In this document: positions 14,967 through 24,662 of the stretch, piece after piece
Layout: each line of letters opens with the position of its first letter
Numbering within the stretch: position 1 is the stretch's first letter
Assembly: GCA_902465495.1 (NCBI GenBank)
Contig: CABQND010000005.1
Coordinates: 1-44,907 of the forward strand
Direction: 5' to 3'
From: an uncultured Eubacteriales bacterium
GTDB taxonomy: Bacteria; Bacillota; Clostridia; Christensenellales; Borkfalkiaceae
DNA: 44,907 nucleotides
The notes under the pieces: model-generated
What the model was told of the DNA's origin: nothing
Database searches by the model: none
What the model saw: the letters and a program-made list of their open reading frames with translations, nothing else
Program-made: the position numbers and the translations under genes

Positions 14967-16631
14967 ATGAACAATATTTTTTCGGAAGGAACGGCAATGT
15001 CCTCACAGCGCTCGCTGATGCGCGCGCTCGGCTGGACGGACGACGAAATGAAAAAGCCCATCGTCGGGATCATCTGCGCACAAAGCGAGATCATCCCGGG
15101 GCATATGTATCTTGACAAGATCGCGGAAGCGGTCAAAGAGGGCGTCATCGCGGCGGGCGGCAAGCCCGTGATCGTGCCCTCCATCGGCGTATGTGACGGC
15201 ATCGCCATGGGACATGCGGGAATGCGCTATTCCCTGCCCTCCCGCGAAGTGATTGCGGACAGCGCGGAGATTTTGGCGCGCGCACATGCGTTTTCGGGCC
15301 TGGTGTTCGTAGGCAACTGCGACAAGATCATCCCCGGCATGCTGATGGCGGCCGTTCGGCTCAACCTGCCTGCGGCGTTCGTTTCGGGCGGACCCATGCT
15401 CGCAGGAAAAATGCACGGCAAACGGCTTTCGCTCTCCTCCATGTTTGAAGCGGTAGGCGCTTACAATGCGGGCAAGATCGATGCAGACGAACTGCACGAA
15501 TATGAATGCTCATCCTGCCCGACCTGCGGATCCTGCTCGGGAATGTTCACGGCAAACAGCCTCAACTGCCTGACCGAAGCGCTGGGCATCGCTCTGCCCG
15601 GAAACGGAACCATTCCCATGGTCTATTCCCGCCGCATCATGCTTGCAAAGGAAACGGGCGTCGCGGTGATGAACGCCATTCGTAATAACATCCGCCCTTC
15701 CGATATTCTCACCCCCAAAGCCATCCGAAACGCAGTGGCTGTGGACAACGCGATCGGCGCTTCCACCAACAGTGTTCTGCACCTTCTGGCAGTCGCCAAC
15801 GAAATGGGGATGTCGCAGGAAGATTTTTCGGTGTTCACCTTCAACGAGGTGAGTGCAAAAGTCCCTCACCTTTGCAAACTTGCACCCGCGGGCGAACACT
15901 ATATCGAAGATCTCAACGAGGCGGGCGGCATTTCCGCCGTCATCAATCAGTTGGAAAAAGCAGGTCTGTTCGACGGCTCGGCAATGACCGTTTCGGGCGT
16001 GACACAGCATGAACGGGTCAAAAACGCGAAAGTGCCGGATGACTCCGTGATCCGTCCGATGAACAACCCCTACTCCCCCACGGGCGGCCTGGCAATTCTG
16101 AAAGGCAACCTCGCCGAGGAAGGCGCAGTCGTCAAAAAGGGTGCGGTCGATCCGAAAATGCTCAAACACAGCGGCCCCGCACGGGTATTTGACAGCGAAG
16201 AAGCGGCGATGGAAGCCATTTCCACGGGCAAAATCGTCAAAGGCGACGTCGTCGTCATCCGCTACGAAGGCCCCAAAGGCGGTCCCGGTATGCGCGAAAT
16301 GCTCTCCCCGACTTCGGCGATCGTCGGCGCGGGATTGGGCGCGGACGTCGCGCTCATCACGGACGGCAGATTCTCGGGCGCGACGCGGGGAGCTGCGATC
16401 GGACACGTCTGCCCCGAAGCGGCGGCGGGCGGCGCCATCGGCATCGTACGCGACGGCGATATCATCGACATCGATATCGAAAATTGCTCGCTGAACGTGC
16501 GCTTGGACGCATCCGAATTACAGGCGCGTCTGAAAGCGTTTAAGCCCGTCGAAAAACCCGTGGACGGCTATCTCAAACGCTACCGCGAACAGGTCACTTC
16601 TGCAAGCCGCGGCGCGGTGCTCAAAAAATAA
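14967..16631 (+). CDS. ilvD: Dihydroxy-acid dehydratase
   Basis: A 554-aa Fe-S enzyme that dehydrates dihydroxyvalerates to 2-oxo acids in valine and isoleucine synthesis. Cluster and substrate motifs are visible: GNCDKIIPGM (about 117-126), CSSCPTCGSCSGMFTAN (about 181-197) and TDGRFSGATRG near 467-477. The length is normal. It begins 42 nt after ilvN with AGAGGAAAAGC before ATG. Confidence 0.96.
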   Translation: MNNIFSEGTAMSSQRSLMRALGWTDDEMKKPIVGIICAQSEIIPGHMYLDKIAEAVKEGVIAAGGKPVIVPSIGVCDGIAMGHAGMRYSLPSREVIADSAEILARAHAFSGLVFVGNCDKIIPGMLMAAVRLNLPAAFVSGGPMLAGKMHGKRLSLSSMFEAVGAYNAGKIDADELHEYECSSCPTCGSCSGMFTANSLNCLTEALGIALPGNGTIPMVYSRRIMLAKETGVAVMNAIRNNIRPSDILTPKAIRNAVAVDNAIGASTNSVLHLLAVANEMGMSQEDFSVFTFNEVSAKVPHLCKLAPAGEHYIEDLNEAGGISAVINQLEKAGLFDGSAMTVSGVTQHERVKNAKVPDDSVIRPMNNPYSPTGGLAILKGNLAEEGAVVKKGAVDPKMLKHSGPARVFDSEEAAMEAISTGKIVKGDVVVIRYEGPKGGPGMREMLSPTSAIVGAGLGADVALITDGRFSGATRGAAIGHVCPEAAAGGAIGIVRDGDIIDIDIENCSLNVRLDASELQARLKAFKPVEKPVDGYLKRYREQVTSASRGAVLKK

Positions 16632-16803
16632 CTCGCTAATTTCTCGGCAAGCTAGGGAGAAACCGCAGCCGAGCCGCAGGCTTGCGGCGGTATCGCCCTT
16701 GAGTCACAGAAAATCGCAGGGAACAGCTTCCCGAGATTTTCGCGAGAGAAATCAAGCAAAAGCTCTCATTTCTTTTAAAAGTTTTTGCGCGAAGGAACTT
16801 CTT

Positions 16804-18369
16804 ATGAAATTACAAATTTTTGATTCCACCCTGCGCGACGGCGCGCAGGGCGCAAACATTTCCTTTTCGGTTGACGACAAACTTAAAGTCATCGAAACGC
16901 TGGACAAGCTGGGCGTGGATTTCATCGAAGCGGGCAACCCCTTCTCCAACCCTGCCGAAATGCAGTTTTTCCAGCGCATCGCGGGGCTGAAACTCGAACA
17001 CGCCAAAATCGTCGCGTTCGGCTCCACCCGCCGCAAGGGCATTTCCGCCGAAGAGGACAGCAATCTTCAATCTCTGCTCGCCGCGGGCACCGAATACGTC
17101 GCCATCTTCGGCAAAAGCCATATCCGCCACGTTACCGACGTGATCAAAGCGACCCCCGAAGAAAATCTCGCCATGATCGAAAGCTCCGTTCGCTTTCTCA
17201 CTTCGCAGGGCAAAAAAGTCATTTTTGACGCCGAACACTTCTTCGACGGTTACAAAACGGATGAGACGTATGCCTTCAAAGCGTTACAAGCCGCACACGA
17301 TGCGGGCGCATACTGTTTGAGCCTGTGCGACACGAACGGCGGTATTTTCCCCGATGAAGCGTACGCGATCACCAAAAAAGTGACCGAAACGTTCCCCGAC
17401 GTTATTGTCGCCATTCACAGCCATAATGACGGCGGGCTTGCCGTCGCCAATTCCATCGAGGCGGTCAAAGCGGGAGCAAAACAGATACAGGGCACTTTCC
17501 TCGGTTTCGGCGAACGGTGCGGAAATGCGAATCTTTCCACCATCATCTGCAATCTGCAGTTGAAGCGCGGATACGAGTGCATCCCCGCCGAGCATCTCAA
17601 AGATATCTACGAGAGCGCAATGACCATTGCGGAGACCGCCAACACCGCCGTGCCTTCCAATCAGCCTTACATCGGCATGAACGCATTTGCACACAAAGCG
17701 GGAATGCACGCGGACGGCGTATTGAAATATTCCTCTTCCTTTGAACACATCGACCCCGAAACCATCGGCAATAAACGAAAATTCCTTCTTTCGGAAATTT
17801 CGGGAAAGAGCGCGATCTACGACAAACTCAAAAAGTACTTCCCCACCCTGGACAAAAACGGTAAGGAGATGGGCGAGATCGTCGCGGCGCTCAAAGAGCG
17901 TGCTTTGCAGGGATATCAGTACGAAGCCGCAGAAGCGAGCTTCATCCTGCTTGTCGAAAAGCTTTTGGGAAAATACAAAAACTCGTTCGATCTCATCAAT
18001 TATAAGATCATCAACGAACAGCCCGCCATCGAAGGGAAAGTTGCGTCGGCGATCATCAAAGTGCGCGTGAACGGCGTGACCAAGATCGCGGCTTCCGACG
18101 GCGAAGGTCCCGTCCACGCGATGGACCTCGCGCTCCGCTCCGCCCTTTCCGATTTCTATCCCGAGATCGCACAGGTCAGCCTGACCGACTTTAAAGTGCG
18201 CGTGCTCGATTCGGACAAGGCGACCGCGGCAAAGGTACGGGTACTCATCACCTCCGCAAACAGTTCGGACAGCTGGACGACCGTCGGCGTTTCCGAAGAC
18301 ATCATCGAAGCGAGCTGGCGGGCGCTGACCGATTCCATCGACTACGCTCTCATGCGCAGCAAGCGCTGA
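16804..18369 (+). CDS. cimA: (R)-citramalate synthase
   Basis: A 521-aa HMGL-like TIM-barrel enzyme that makes citramalate from pyruvate and acetyl-CoA, the threonine-independent entry to isoleucine. DSTLRDGAQ is at 7-15 and HSHNDGGLAVANS near 205. The C-terminal allosteric LeuA-dimer domain (about 370-515) carries VNGVTKIAASDGEGPVHAMD. The CimA type is favoured over LeuA by the overall pattern (GNPFSNP, FDAEHFFDGYK). The frame is open upstream to 16699, but AAGGA before ATG 16804 fits best. The 172-bp gap after ilvD holds only a small hairpin (about 16705-16738) with no T-run. Confidence 0.9.
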   Translation: MKLQIFDSTLRDGAQGANISFSVDDKLKVIETLDKLGVDFIEAGNPFSNPAEMQFFQRIAGLKLEHAKIVAFGSTRRKGISAEEDSNLQSLLAAGTEYVAIFGKSHIRHVTDVIKATPEENLAMIESSVRFLTSQGKKVIFDAEHFFDGYKTDETYAFKALQAAHDAGAYCLSLCDTNGGIFPDEAYAITKKVTETFPDVIVAIHSHNDGGLAVANSIEAVKAGAKQIQGTFLGFGERCGNANLSTIICNLQLKRGYECIPAEHLKDIYESAMTIAETANTAVPSNQPYIGMNAFAHKAGMHADGVLKYSSSFEHIDPETIGNKRKFLLSEISGKSAIYDKLKKYFPTLDKNGKEMGEIVAALKERALQGYQYEAAEASFILLVEKLLGKYKNSFDLINYKIINEQPAIEGKVASAIIKVRVNGVTKIAASDGEGPVHAMDLALRSALSDFYPEIAQVSLTDFKVRVLDSDKATAAKVRVLITSANSSDSWTTVGVSEDIIEASWRALTDSIDYALMRSKR

Positions 18370-18419
18370 TTGGAACGTAAAGGCGATTTATTCACAAATC
18401 AAACCGATCTTGTTTCGTA

Positions 18420-18446
18420 AAGCGGGCGATCAAGCCCGCTTTTTTC
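18420..18446 (+). terminator. Terminator of ilv-cimA operon
   Basis: AAGCGGGC paired with GCCCGCTT across a short loop, followed by six T residues, 50 nt after cimA. Confidence 0.88.
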
Positions 18447-18478
18447 TGTTGGTTTCTACATTTTCGACAAAATTATAC

Positions 18479-18508
18479 AAAAAAGGCGATTTTTTCACCG
18501 CCTTTTTT
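18479..18508 (-). terminator. Terminator of glycosyltransferase gene
   Basis: AAAAGGCG/CGCCTTTT hairpin flanked by A and T runs, so it can act in both directions. It lies 65 nt beyond the minus-strand glycosyltransferase stop. Confidence 0.8.
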
Positions 18509-18572
18509 ACATTTATTACATTTGTTGTACAAATTTATCCACAATTTTGTCGGTAATTGTTGACATCTTATA

Positions 18573-21500
18573 TCAGCGATGCAAAAAGATCCGGCGCAGG
18601 GTTGCGCGCAAACCGTATTTTCGGATAAATCCGCGCGTTTTGCGCAGAGCGGCCATAAAGCCGTACTTTTTCCAAAATTGTATGCCGAGATGCATAATAT
18701 TGACTTTTCGACTGTCGTCTCCGGGACGATTATAGCAAAAGTCAAGCAGGTTTTCCAGAAAAATCCGCATGTTTTCGTCCTGCTCGGCGGGAAGCTGTCC
18801 CAAAGCGGCGAAAAACTGCGACCAGGCTGTATGCAAATCGGTATCGGCAAACAGCTGCGCCGCGCTCAACGAGCGCGCGGAAAGTTCGGCGCGCAGAGCG
18901 CTGTCTTTGAGTACGCGCACGAGCTCTTTCGCGGCACTGTTGATATCGCCTTGCTCGACGCTAATGCAACCTGCGCCATTACGGATAAATTCAACATACG
19001 GCATGTCATAGGTCACGATGGGAAGGCCATAGCTCATAGCTTCTCCGAATACCATGGGAGCAACTTCGAAACGGGAAGTCATCAATAGCACGTCGCATTC
19101 GTTATAATACGAGGAAGGATCTTGGACAAACCCGCAAAGTTCGACGTTCTTGTCCAACCCTCTCCCTGTTACAATCCGGGCAAACGCCTCATCTCCTTCT
19201 TTTTCCCCGCTTGATCCGACAATATAAAGCCGCGCCTGCGGTATCACAGACAATACTTTTGAAAAAACAGCAAGAGCATCTTCCGGCCTTTTCTGAAATG
19301 CTTCAAGCCTGCCAACCCAAAGTATGCGCAAACCGTTTTTCGCAACGGGGCTGTGCTCCGCAGGAAGAATGAACGGATTCGGAATATAGCGCGCATTGAC
19401 ACCGAAATCGCACAAAAACGCTTCATCCGAGCGTACGATGGTCTGCACGCCGTCGGCAAGGCGCAAAACGAACGGTTTCTGCGCGAAACGCGGCATGTCG
19501 TAGAGCATAAATGTGCTCATCAATTCGTGCAGTGTGACCGCAAATTTCGCCCCGGCCGCCTTTGCCGTCAGCATATCATACAGGAGCCACGGTGAATTTG
19601 CCGCCTGATACAGTACCACATCCACTTTATTCTTTTTCAGTTCAGAGTAAAATGCTTTCGAATGCGCGCCATAGTCCGCCCCTTCGATCTTAATCGTAGT
19701 CGGCAAAATGACCTTTCTACAATTTTCGGGAAGCGGATAATCATTTTCGTTCTCTTCCTCTACAAAACATACCGTATTGTATCCCCATGCATCGAACATC
19801 GGGATGAGTTCGGACAGAACGCGCTCCACTCCTCCGTTATACAGGCGGTGATAGAAAAATCCGACCGTACGAACCGGCTTATCTTCAACGCATAAACATT
19901 TCGCCCCGTCTACAAGAATCGCAATGCGCGGATTGCATGTCAATCCGTAAGACTCGGCAAATTTCTCCGTAACACGAAGCAGACTATACGCTTCGACGAT
20001 TTCATCAAACACTTTTGCGCTAAATGTGCGCGGGCACTCCCCGATGAATTTCCAAAGCAGCCCTTCCAGGAAATAATTTTCCCATTTCTCAAAACAAACG
20101 GCATAAACAGGATTTTGCGGCTTTTGATGATCCAGAAATGCCTGTACGATATTGCAAGCCGTTTTGCGCGCAATGAAATTGCGGTAATCTTTTTCTCCCC
20201 AGGTTTCAACGGCAGAGACACCTTCGCCGAAATAATAACGAATCAGAGGCTCGCGAATGCCGTGAAAGGTTTTTGCAAAGTACGAAGCCATAAAATACAG
20301 CGCAAAATCTTCTGCCATTACGCACCGCACGGGCGGTATGAATACGGCCGCTTTACGGAGTATCGCTGTCCTGTAAATCTTGTTCCATACATTCCAACCG
20401 TACGCCTGCTTCTTAAAATCAAAACATCTTCTGAAGACTTCTGCTCCTTGCAATTTTCTGCAATATGGGCGCAACATCTGCATAAGTTCTTTCTTGCGAT
20501 ACCCGAGAACTTCACTTCCTGTTTTTATTTCCGTACCAAAGCCAAGAATATCGACACGCTTTGCCGTAATCGCCTTGTATGCTTTTTCGCAAGCATGCGG
20601 CAAAAATTCGTCGTCGCTGTCCAATATCATGCAGTAATCGCCGCGCGCCGCTTCGATCGCCGTCTTGCGCGCGTACAAAAGCCCCATATTTCTCTCGTGC
20701 GTCAAAACACGGATCCGCTTGTCCTTGGCGGCGCATTTTTGCAACGCTTCCTTCGTCGCCGCATCCGATCCGTCATCCACACAGATGATCTCGATATCCT
20801 CCAGCGACTGCCCCGTCACCGATGCAAGACACCTGTCCAATGTCTTCACTGTATTGTAAACCGGTATCAGCACCGATACTTTGATTTGCTTATCCAATCC
20901 GCTCTCCTTTACCCTGTTTATCCTATTTTTTTCCCGATTTTTAACAGAAAAATACCCCACCGATACCCTGTCGGCATACTCCAACGCGTGCATCCAGCCT
21001 TCGATATCGCCGCCTGTGTTCGTTTCCGGATCTGCCGCAAACTTTTCCACAGATGTAATCAATATACGATCATCTCCGTTCTGAAAAGTTTTTGCCTTTT
21101 CCGCATCAAAATATGCTTGTTCACAGACGATCAGAAGCCTGAATCCGCCTTCTTCGCAATAATAACTTTTACTCAGTATCCGGATCACCTCTTTCATCGC
21201 ATCCGAATACCAATCTGTCCCCCTCGCTTTGATCACAAACAACGTGCGATCATCCGAATTGCAAAGTTCTTTCCACTTAAAACACAATTGCGCATACACG
21301 GAATTTAATTCTTCCAAGGCAGGACCTGCGATCTCTTCCCGCATTGAACCGTCATTCCGAAACATCTCTTCTTTTTTTGCCCGTACATGAAAAGACAGCG
21401 CATATTTTATGTCGCGGAACATGTCCGAAACCCCTTCCGCAACCGTGCCGTGCACTAACACATCCTCAGGATGAGCGAGCACTTGAGAAAATCGCTCCAA

Positions 21501-21650
21501 GTCATGAACATACGCCCACGTAAACGGATATGAATCGATCGGCTTTTTCAGATAATCCTCTATCCGATAAGAAACTTCACAATTATAACCGAGCGAAATA
21601 TAATGATCGAACGATAATGTTCTGATTTGCATATCTGTTTCTTTACGCAA
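18573..21650 (-). CDS. Three-domain glycosyltransferase: DUF1796, GT2, GT4
   Basis: A 1025-aa cytoplasmic protein for surface glycan synthesis. Residues about 12-235 are DUF1796, a papain-like peptidase-related domain (SLGYNCEVSYRI, YPFTWAYV). About 255-480 is a GT2 domain (VSVLIPVYNT, CVDDGSD, MILDSDDEF). About 615-930 is a GT4 domain with GVERVLSELIP, ILWVGRLEAFQKRPED, and FGEAMSYGLPIVTYD containing the E-x7-E-like nucleotide site. It stands alone on the minus strand between ilv and leu genes. The start is TTG 21650 with AGAGGA upstream; ATG 21632 is the alternative. Acceptor and product are unknown. Confidence 0.88.
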   Translation of the reverse strand: MRKETDMQIRTLSFDHYISLGYNCEVSYRIEDYLKKPIDSYPFTWAYVHDLERFSQVLAHPEDVLVHGTVAEGVSDMFRDIKYALSFHVRAKKEEMFRNDGSMREEIAGPALEELNSVYAQLCFKWKELCNSDDRTLFVIKARGTDWYSDAMKEVIRILSKSYYCEEGGFRLLIVCEQAYFDAEKAKTFQNGDDRILITSVEKFAADPETNTGGDIEGWMHALEYADRVSVGYFSVKNREKNRINRVKESGLDKQIKVSVLIPVYNTVKTLDRCLASVTGQSLEDIEIICVDDGSDAATKEALQKCAAKDKRIRVLTHERNMGLLYARKTAIEAARGDYCMILDSDDEFLPHACEKAYKAITAKRVDILGFGTEIKTGSEVLGYRKKELMQMLRPYCRKLQGAEVFRRCFDFKKQAYGWNVWNKIYRTAILRKAAVFIPPVRCVMAEDFALYFMASYFAKTFHGIREPLIRYYFGEGVSAVETWGEKDYRNFIARKTACNIVQAFLDHQKPQNPVYAVCFEKWENYFLEGLLWKFIGECPRTFSAKVFDEIVEAYSLLRVTEKFAESYGLTCNPRIAILVDGAKCLCVEDKPVRTVGFFYHRLYNGGVERVLSELIPMFDAWGYNTVCFVEEENENDYPLPENCRKVILPTTIKIEGADYGAHSKAFYSELKKNKVDVVLYQAANSPWLLYDMLTAKAAGAKFAVTLHELMSTFMLYDMPRFAQKPFVLRLADGVQTIVRSDEAFLCDFGVNARYIPNPFILPAEHSPVAKNGLRILWVGRLEAFQKRPEDALAVFSKVLSVIPQARLYIVGSSGEKEGDEAFARIVTGRGLDKNVELCGFVQDPSSYYNECDVLLMTSRFEVAPMVFGEAMSYGLPIVTYDMPYVEFIRNGAGCISVEQGDINSAAKELVRVLKDSALRAELSARSLSAAQLFADTDLHTAWSQFFAALGQLPAEQDENMRIFLENLLDFCYNRPGDDSRKVNIMHLGIQFWKKYGFMAALRKTRGFIRKYGLRATLRRIFLHR

Positions 21651-21845
21651 TTTTCATCCTCTTTTGCCGACATCTCCGCGCGCACGCGCGCAAGGATATA
21701 ATCCATTATAATCGAAACGTTCAAATTGTCAACCGAATCGGCACGCTTTTGCAAACCGCGCCGCTCCGTTTAAAAAATTACAATATTGTTTAAATAATTC
21801 CCCCTCTCATTACAAAACCGTTATTTTTTTCAACTTTCTTTTTGT

Positions 21846-22694
21846 TTATCGACCGATCAGCGCTTCCGCTAGCGCATTTCCCTTGCGATAAGAACAATAA
21901 CTCACGATCTCGGGCACTGAAAAATCGAGAGGGCGAATGATCTCCAATCTGCCCGCAGAAATGTCTTTTTCCGCCATCTTATAGGGCAAAAAACTATATC
22001 CTACGCCATCGAGAAGATACTGCGCGACTTTTCCGCTGTTATCGATCTCAAAACGAAACGCATGCCGCGGCGGAAACAATGAGCGGATAAACTCACCCGC
22101 TTCCCCGAACGCGAAATTGCACATCAGGTATTCACATTCGGCAAGCTCCGCCTTACGGATCCCTTTTTTAAACTCGTTTCGCTCCGGCGCGGCAAGAAGC
22201 ACAAGTTTATCTTCAGCAAATCGACGACTTACAAAACCGCTCTTTTTCAGCGGCAGATAACAAAATGCCACGTCAATGATGGAATCTTGCAACATCTGCA
22301 ACAGATCCACCGAATGCCCGAGTACGATTTTTAAAGAAACATCGCGGCGATTATGAAAAAAATCGCGCACCAAAGGATACAAACCGCTTTCATATGCGGC
22401 ATTGATCGCTCCCACGCGCAGCGCTTTTTCATATCGCGCCGCCGCATTCACTTCGCGCACAAAACTCTCTTCCAGCTCATTGATGCGCTGCGCATAGGAC
22501 AGAAACAATTTCCCCTCTTCGGTCAGCTCCACGCCGCCCTGCCGCCGCACGAACAACTTTTTACCCGTTTCGTTTTCGAGCTCCGCAATGCGGTTGGTCA
22601 CCGTCGACTGCGCCACATACATCCGTTCCGCCGTACGCGTAAAATTTTTCAGCTTTGAAAGCATGATGAACGTCCGTATCCCTTCGCTATTCAT
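21846..22694 (-). CDS. LysR-family transcriptional regulator
   Basis: A 282-aa protein with an N-terminal winged helix-turn-helix (FTRTAERMYVAQSTVTNRIA near 18-37, LENETGKKLFVRR) and a periplasmic-binding-like effector domain. It is divergent from leuC with 140 bp between the starts, so it very probably controls the leuCDB operon in response to a pathway intermediate, as LysR regulators beside their targets usually do. The effector is unknown. Confidence 0.93.
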   Translation of the reverse strand: MNSEGIRTFIMLSKLKNFTRTAERMYVAQSTVTNRIAELENETGKKLFVRRQGGVELTEEGKLFLSYAQRINELEESFVREVNAAARYEKALRVGAINAAYESGLYPLVRDFFHNRRDVSLKIVLGHSVDLLQMLQDSIIDVAFCYLPLKKSGFVSRRFAEDKLVLLAAPERNEFKKGIRKAELAECEYLMCNFAFGEAGEFIRSLFPPRHAFRFEIDNSGKVAQYLLDGVGYSFLPYKMAEKDISAGRLEIIRPLDFSVPEIVSYCSYRKGNALAEALIGR

Positions 22695-22762
22695 GATTCC
22701 CTCCCTGCGATATCATTTATTTTTTCGATGAAAGCAATCAAGATAATCTATTTTATAAATCG

Positions 22763-22791
22763 TTTACAAATTATATCATATGTGGTATAAT
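22763..22791 (+). promoter_or_regulatory. leuC operon promoter
   Basis: TTTACA (22763-22768) and TATAAT (22786-22791) are separated by 17 bp. The AT-rich dyads upstream (about 22735-22765) are where a LysR protein would bind, but no clear T-N11-A box stands out. Confidence 0.8.
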
Positions 22792-22834
22792 GCTGTCAAA
22801 TAAAAATTTTGAACACAAGGAGATACTCTCGATT

Positions 22835-24097
22835 ATGGGAATGACAATGTCGCAAAAGATCCTCGCGGCACACGCGGGGCTGGAAAGCGTCAAAGCGGGT
22901 CAGCTCATCAATGCCGAATTGGATATGGTTCTCGGCAACGACATCACATCGCCCGTTGCAGTAAAGGAATTTGAAAAGGCGGGATTTTCCTGCATCAAAT
23001 GCCCCGCAAAGGTGAGCATGGTCATGGACCACTTCACCCCGAACAAGGACATCAAAGCGGCGGAACAGGTCAAGACCGTCCGCAACTTCGCAAACAAATA
23101 CGGCGTGGATAATTTCTTCGACGTCGGCAGAATGGGCATCGAACACGCCCTCCTGCCCGAACAGGGTCTGGTCGGCGCGGGCGACCTCGTCATCGGCGCG
23201 GACAGCCACACCTGCACTTACGGCGCACTCGGCGCATTCTCGACGGGCGTCGGCTCGACGGACATGGCGGCGGGCATGATGAGCGGCAAGGCGTGGTTCA
23301 AAGTCCCTTCCGCGATCAAGTTCGTGCTCAAAAACAAACCCGCAAAATACATCTGCGGCAAGGACGTTATCCTGCACATCATCGGTCTGATCGGCGTGGA
23401 CGGCGCGCTGTATAAATCGATGGAATTCGTCGGCGACGGCATTCAATATCTGTCCATCGACGACCGCTTCACCATCTGCAACATGGCGATCGAGGCGGGC
23501 GCAAAGAACGGAATCTTCCCCGTCGACGACGTGACCCGCGAATATCTCAACGGCAGATTCAAACGCGAGATCCGCGTCTTTGAAGCGGATCCCGACGCAG
23601 AATACGAGCGCGTCATCGAAGTGGATATGAGCAAACTTCAACCCACCGTTTCTTTCCCGCACCTGCCCGAAAACACCAGAACGCCCGAGCAGTGGGGCGA
23701 CGTCAAGATCGATCAGGTCGTCATCGGCTCCTGCACCAACGGACACATCTCCGATCTGCGCATCGCCGCTCAGATTCTCAAAGGCAAACATGTCGCGAAG
23801 GGCGTTCGCTGCATCGTCATCCCCGCAACCAATACCATTTGGAAACAGGCAATGCATGAAGGATTGTTCGACATCTTCATCGATGCGGGCGCCGTCGTTT
23901 CCACCCCGACTTGCGGTCCCTGCCTGGGCGGCCATATGGGCATCCTCGCGGCGGGCGAACGCGCAGTCGCCACGACCAACCGCAACTTTGTCGGACGCAT
24001 GGGACATGTGGACAGCGAAGTGTACCTCGCTTCCCCCTACGTCGCAGCGGCAAGCGCGATCGCAGGCAAATTGGCAAGCCCTGCGGACATTCAATAA
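22835..24097 (+). CDS. leuC: 3-isopropylmalate/citramalate dehydratase large subunit
   Basis: A 420-aa aconitase-family subunit that isomerises isopropylmalate (leucine) or citramalate (isoleucine via CimA). The 4Fe-4S ligands are C300 (IGSCTNG) and C360 and C363 (TCGPCLGG). The length fits the shorter archaeal/clostridial class. A frame opens at 22790, but that ATG overlaps the -10 box, so the start is ATG 22835 (AAGGAG 12 nt upstream). It is first in leuC-leuD-orf-leuB. Confidence 0.95.
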   Translation: MGMTMSQKILAAHAGLESVKAGQLINAELDMVLGNDITSPVAVKEFEKAGFSCIKCPAKVSMVMDHFTPNKDIKAAEQVKTVRNFANKYGVDNFFDVGRMGIEHALLPEQGLVGAGDLVIGADSHTCTYGALGAFSTGVGSTDMAAGMMSGKAWFKVPSAIKFVLKNKPAKYICGKDVILHIIGLIGVDGALYKSMEFVGDGIQYLSIDDRFTICNMAIEAGAKNGIFPVDDVTREYLNGRFKREIRVFEADPDAEYERVIEVDMSKLQPTVSFPHLPENTRTPEQWGDVKIDQVVIGSCTNGHISDLRIAAQILKGKHVAKGVRCIVIPATNTIWKQAMHEGLFDIFIDAGAVVSTPTCGPCLGGHMGILAAGERAVATTNRNFVGRMGHVDSEVYLASPYVAAASAIAGKLASPADIQ

Positions 24098-24116
24098 TTT
24101 ATAAGAGGTGAATACA

Positions 24117-24605
24117 ATGCAAGTACGCGGAAAAGTTTTCAGATATAAGAGCGACGTCGACACCGACGTCATTATTCCGGCGCGTTATCTCAACACCACG
24201 TCGGAAGCGGAACTCGCCTCCCACTGCATGGAGGACATCGACAAAGATTTCGTCAAAAACGTGAAAAAGGGCGACATCATCGTGGCGGAAGACAACTTCG
24301 GCTGCGGCTCCTCGCGCGAGCACGCCCCCATCGCGATCAAAGCGAGCGGAATTTCCCTCGTCATCGCAAACTCGTTTGCGCGCATTTTCTACCGCAACTC
24401 CATCAACATCGGGCTTCCCATCCTCGAATGCCCCGAAGCGGTCAAAAACATCAAAGCGGGCGACGTCGTATCCTGCGACCTCGCCAAAGGCGAGATCGTC
24501 AACGAAACGACGGGCCAGAAATTCCAGGCGGAACCCTTCCCCGAATTCATTCAGAACATCATCGACAAAGGCGGCCTGATCGCGTCCATCAAAGCGGGTA
24601 AGTAA
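24117..24605 (+). CDS. leuD: 3-isopropylmalate/citramalate dehydratase small subunit
   Basis: A 162-aa swivelling subunit that completes the LeuCD enzyme. The substrate loop YLNTT (24-28) and NFGCGSSREHAP (61-72) are clear. It follows leuC by 19 nt with AAGAGGTG before ATG 24117; GTG 24108 is not preferred. Confidence 0.95.
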   Translation: MQVRGKVFRYKSDVDTDVIIPARYLNTTSEAELASHCMEDIDKDFVKNVKKGDIIVAEDNFGCGSSREHAPIAIKASGISLVIANSFARIFYRNSINIGLPILECPEAVKNIKAGDVVSCDLAKGEIVNETTGQKFQAEPFPEFIQNIIDKGGLIASIKAGK

Positions 24606-24662
24606 TTTTCCCGGAAAAATAAAAATCGCAAACACACCGCTGTTTCCGACAGGAGAAAAGCC

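Noticed and set aside
18509..18572. DnaA box (TTATCCACA) suggesting an origin
   Set aside because: A single near-match in an intergenic gap with no cluster of boxes, no AT-rich unwinding region and no dnaA or dnaN nearby.
20115..21308. 397-codon open frame antisense to the glycosyltransferase
   Set aside because: Cys/Arg/Phe-rich with no domain; the opposite strand has three recognisable domains.
22796..24172. 458-codon open frame antisense to leuC
   Set aside because: Complementary shadow of a clear enzyme gene; composition is biased and no motif is present.
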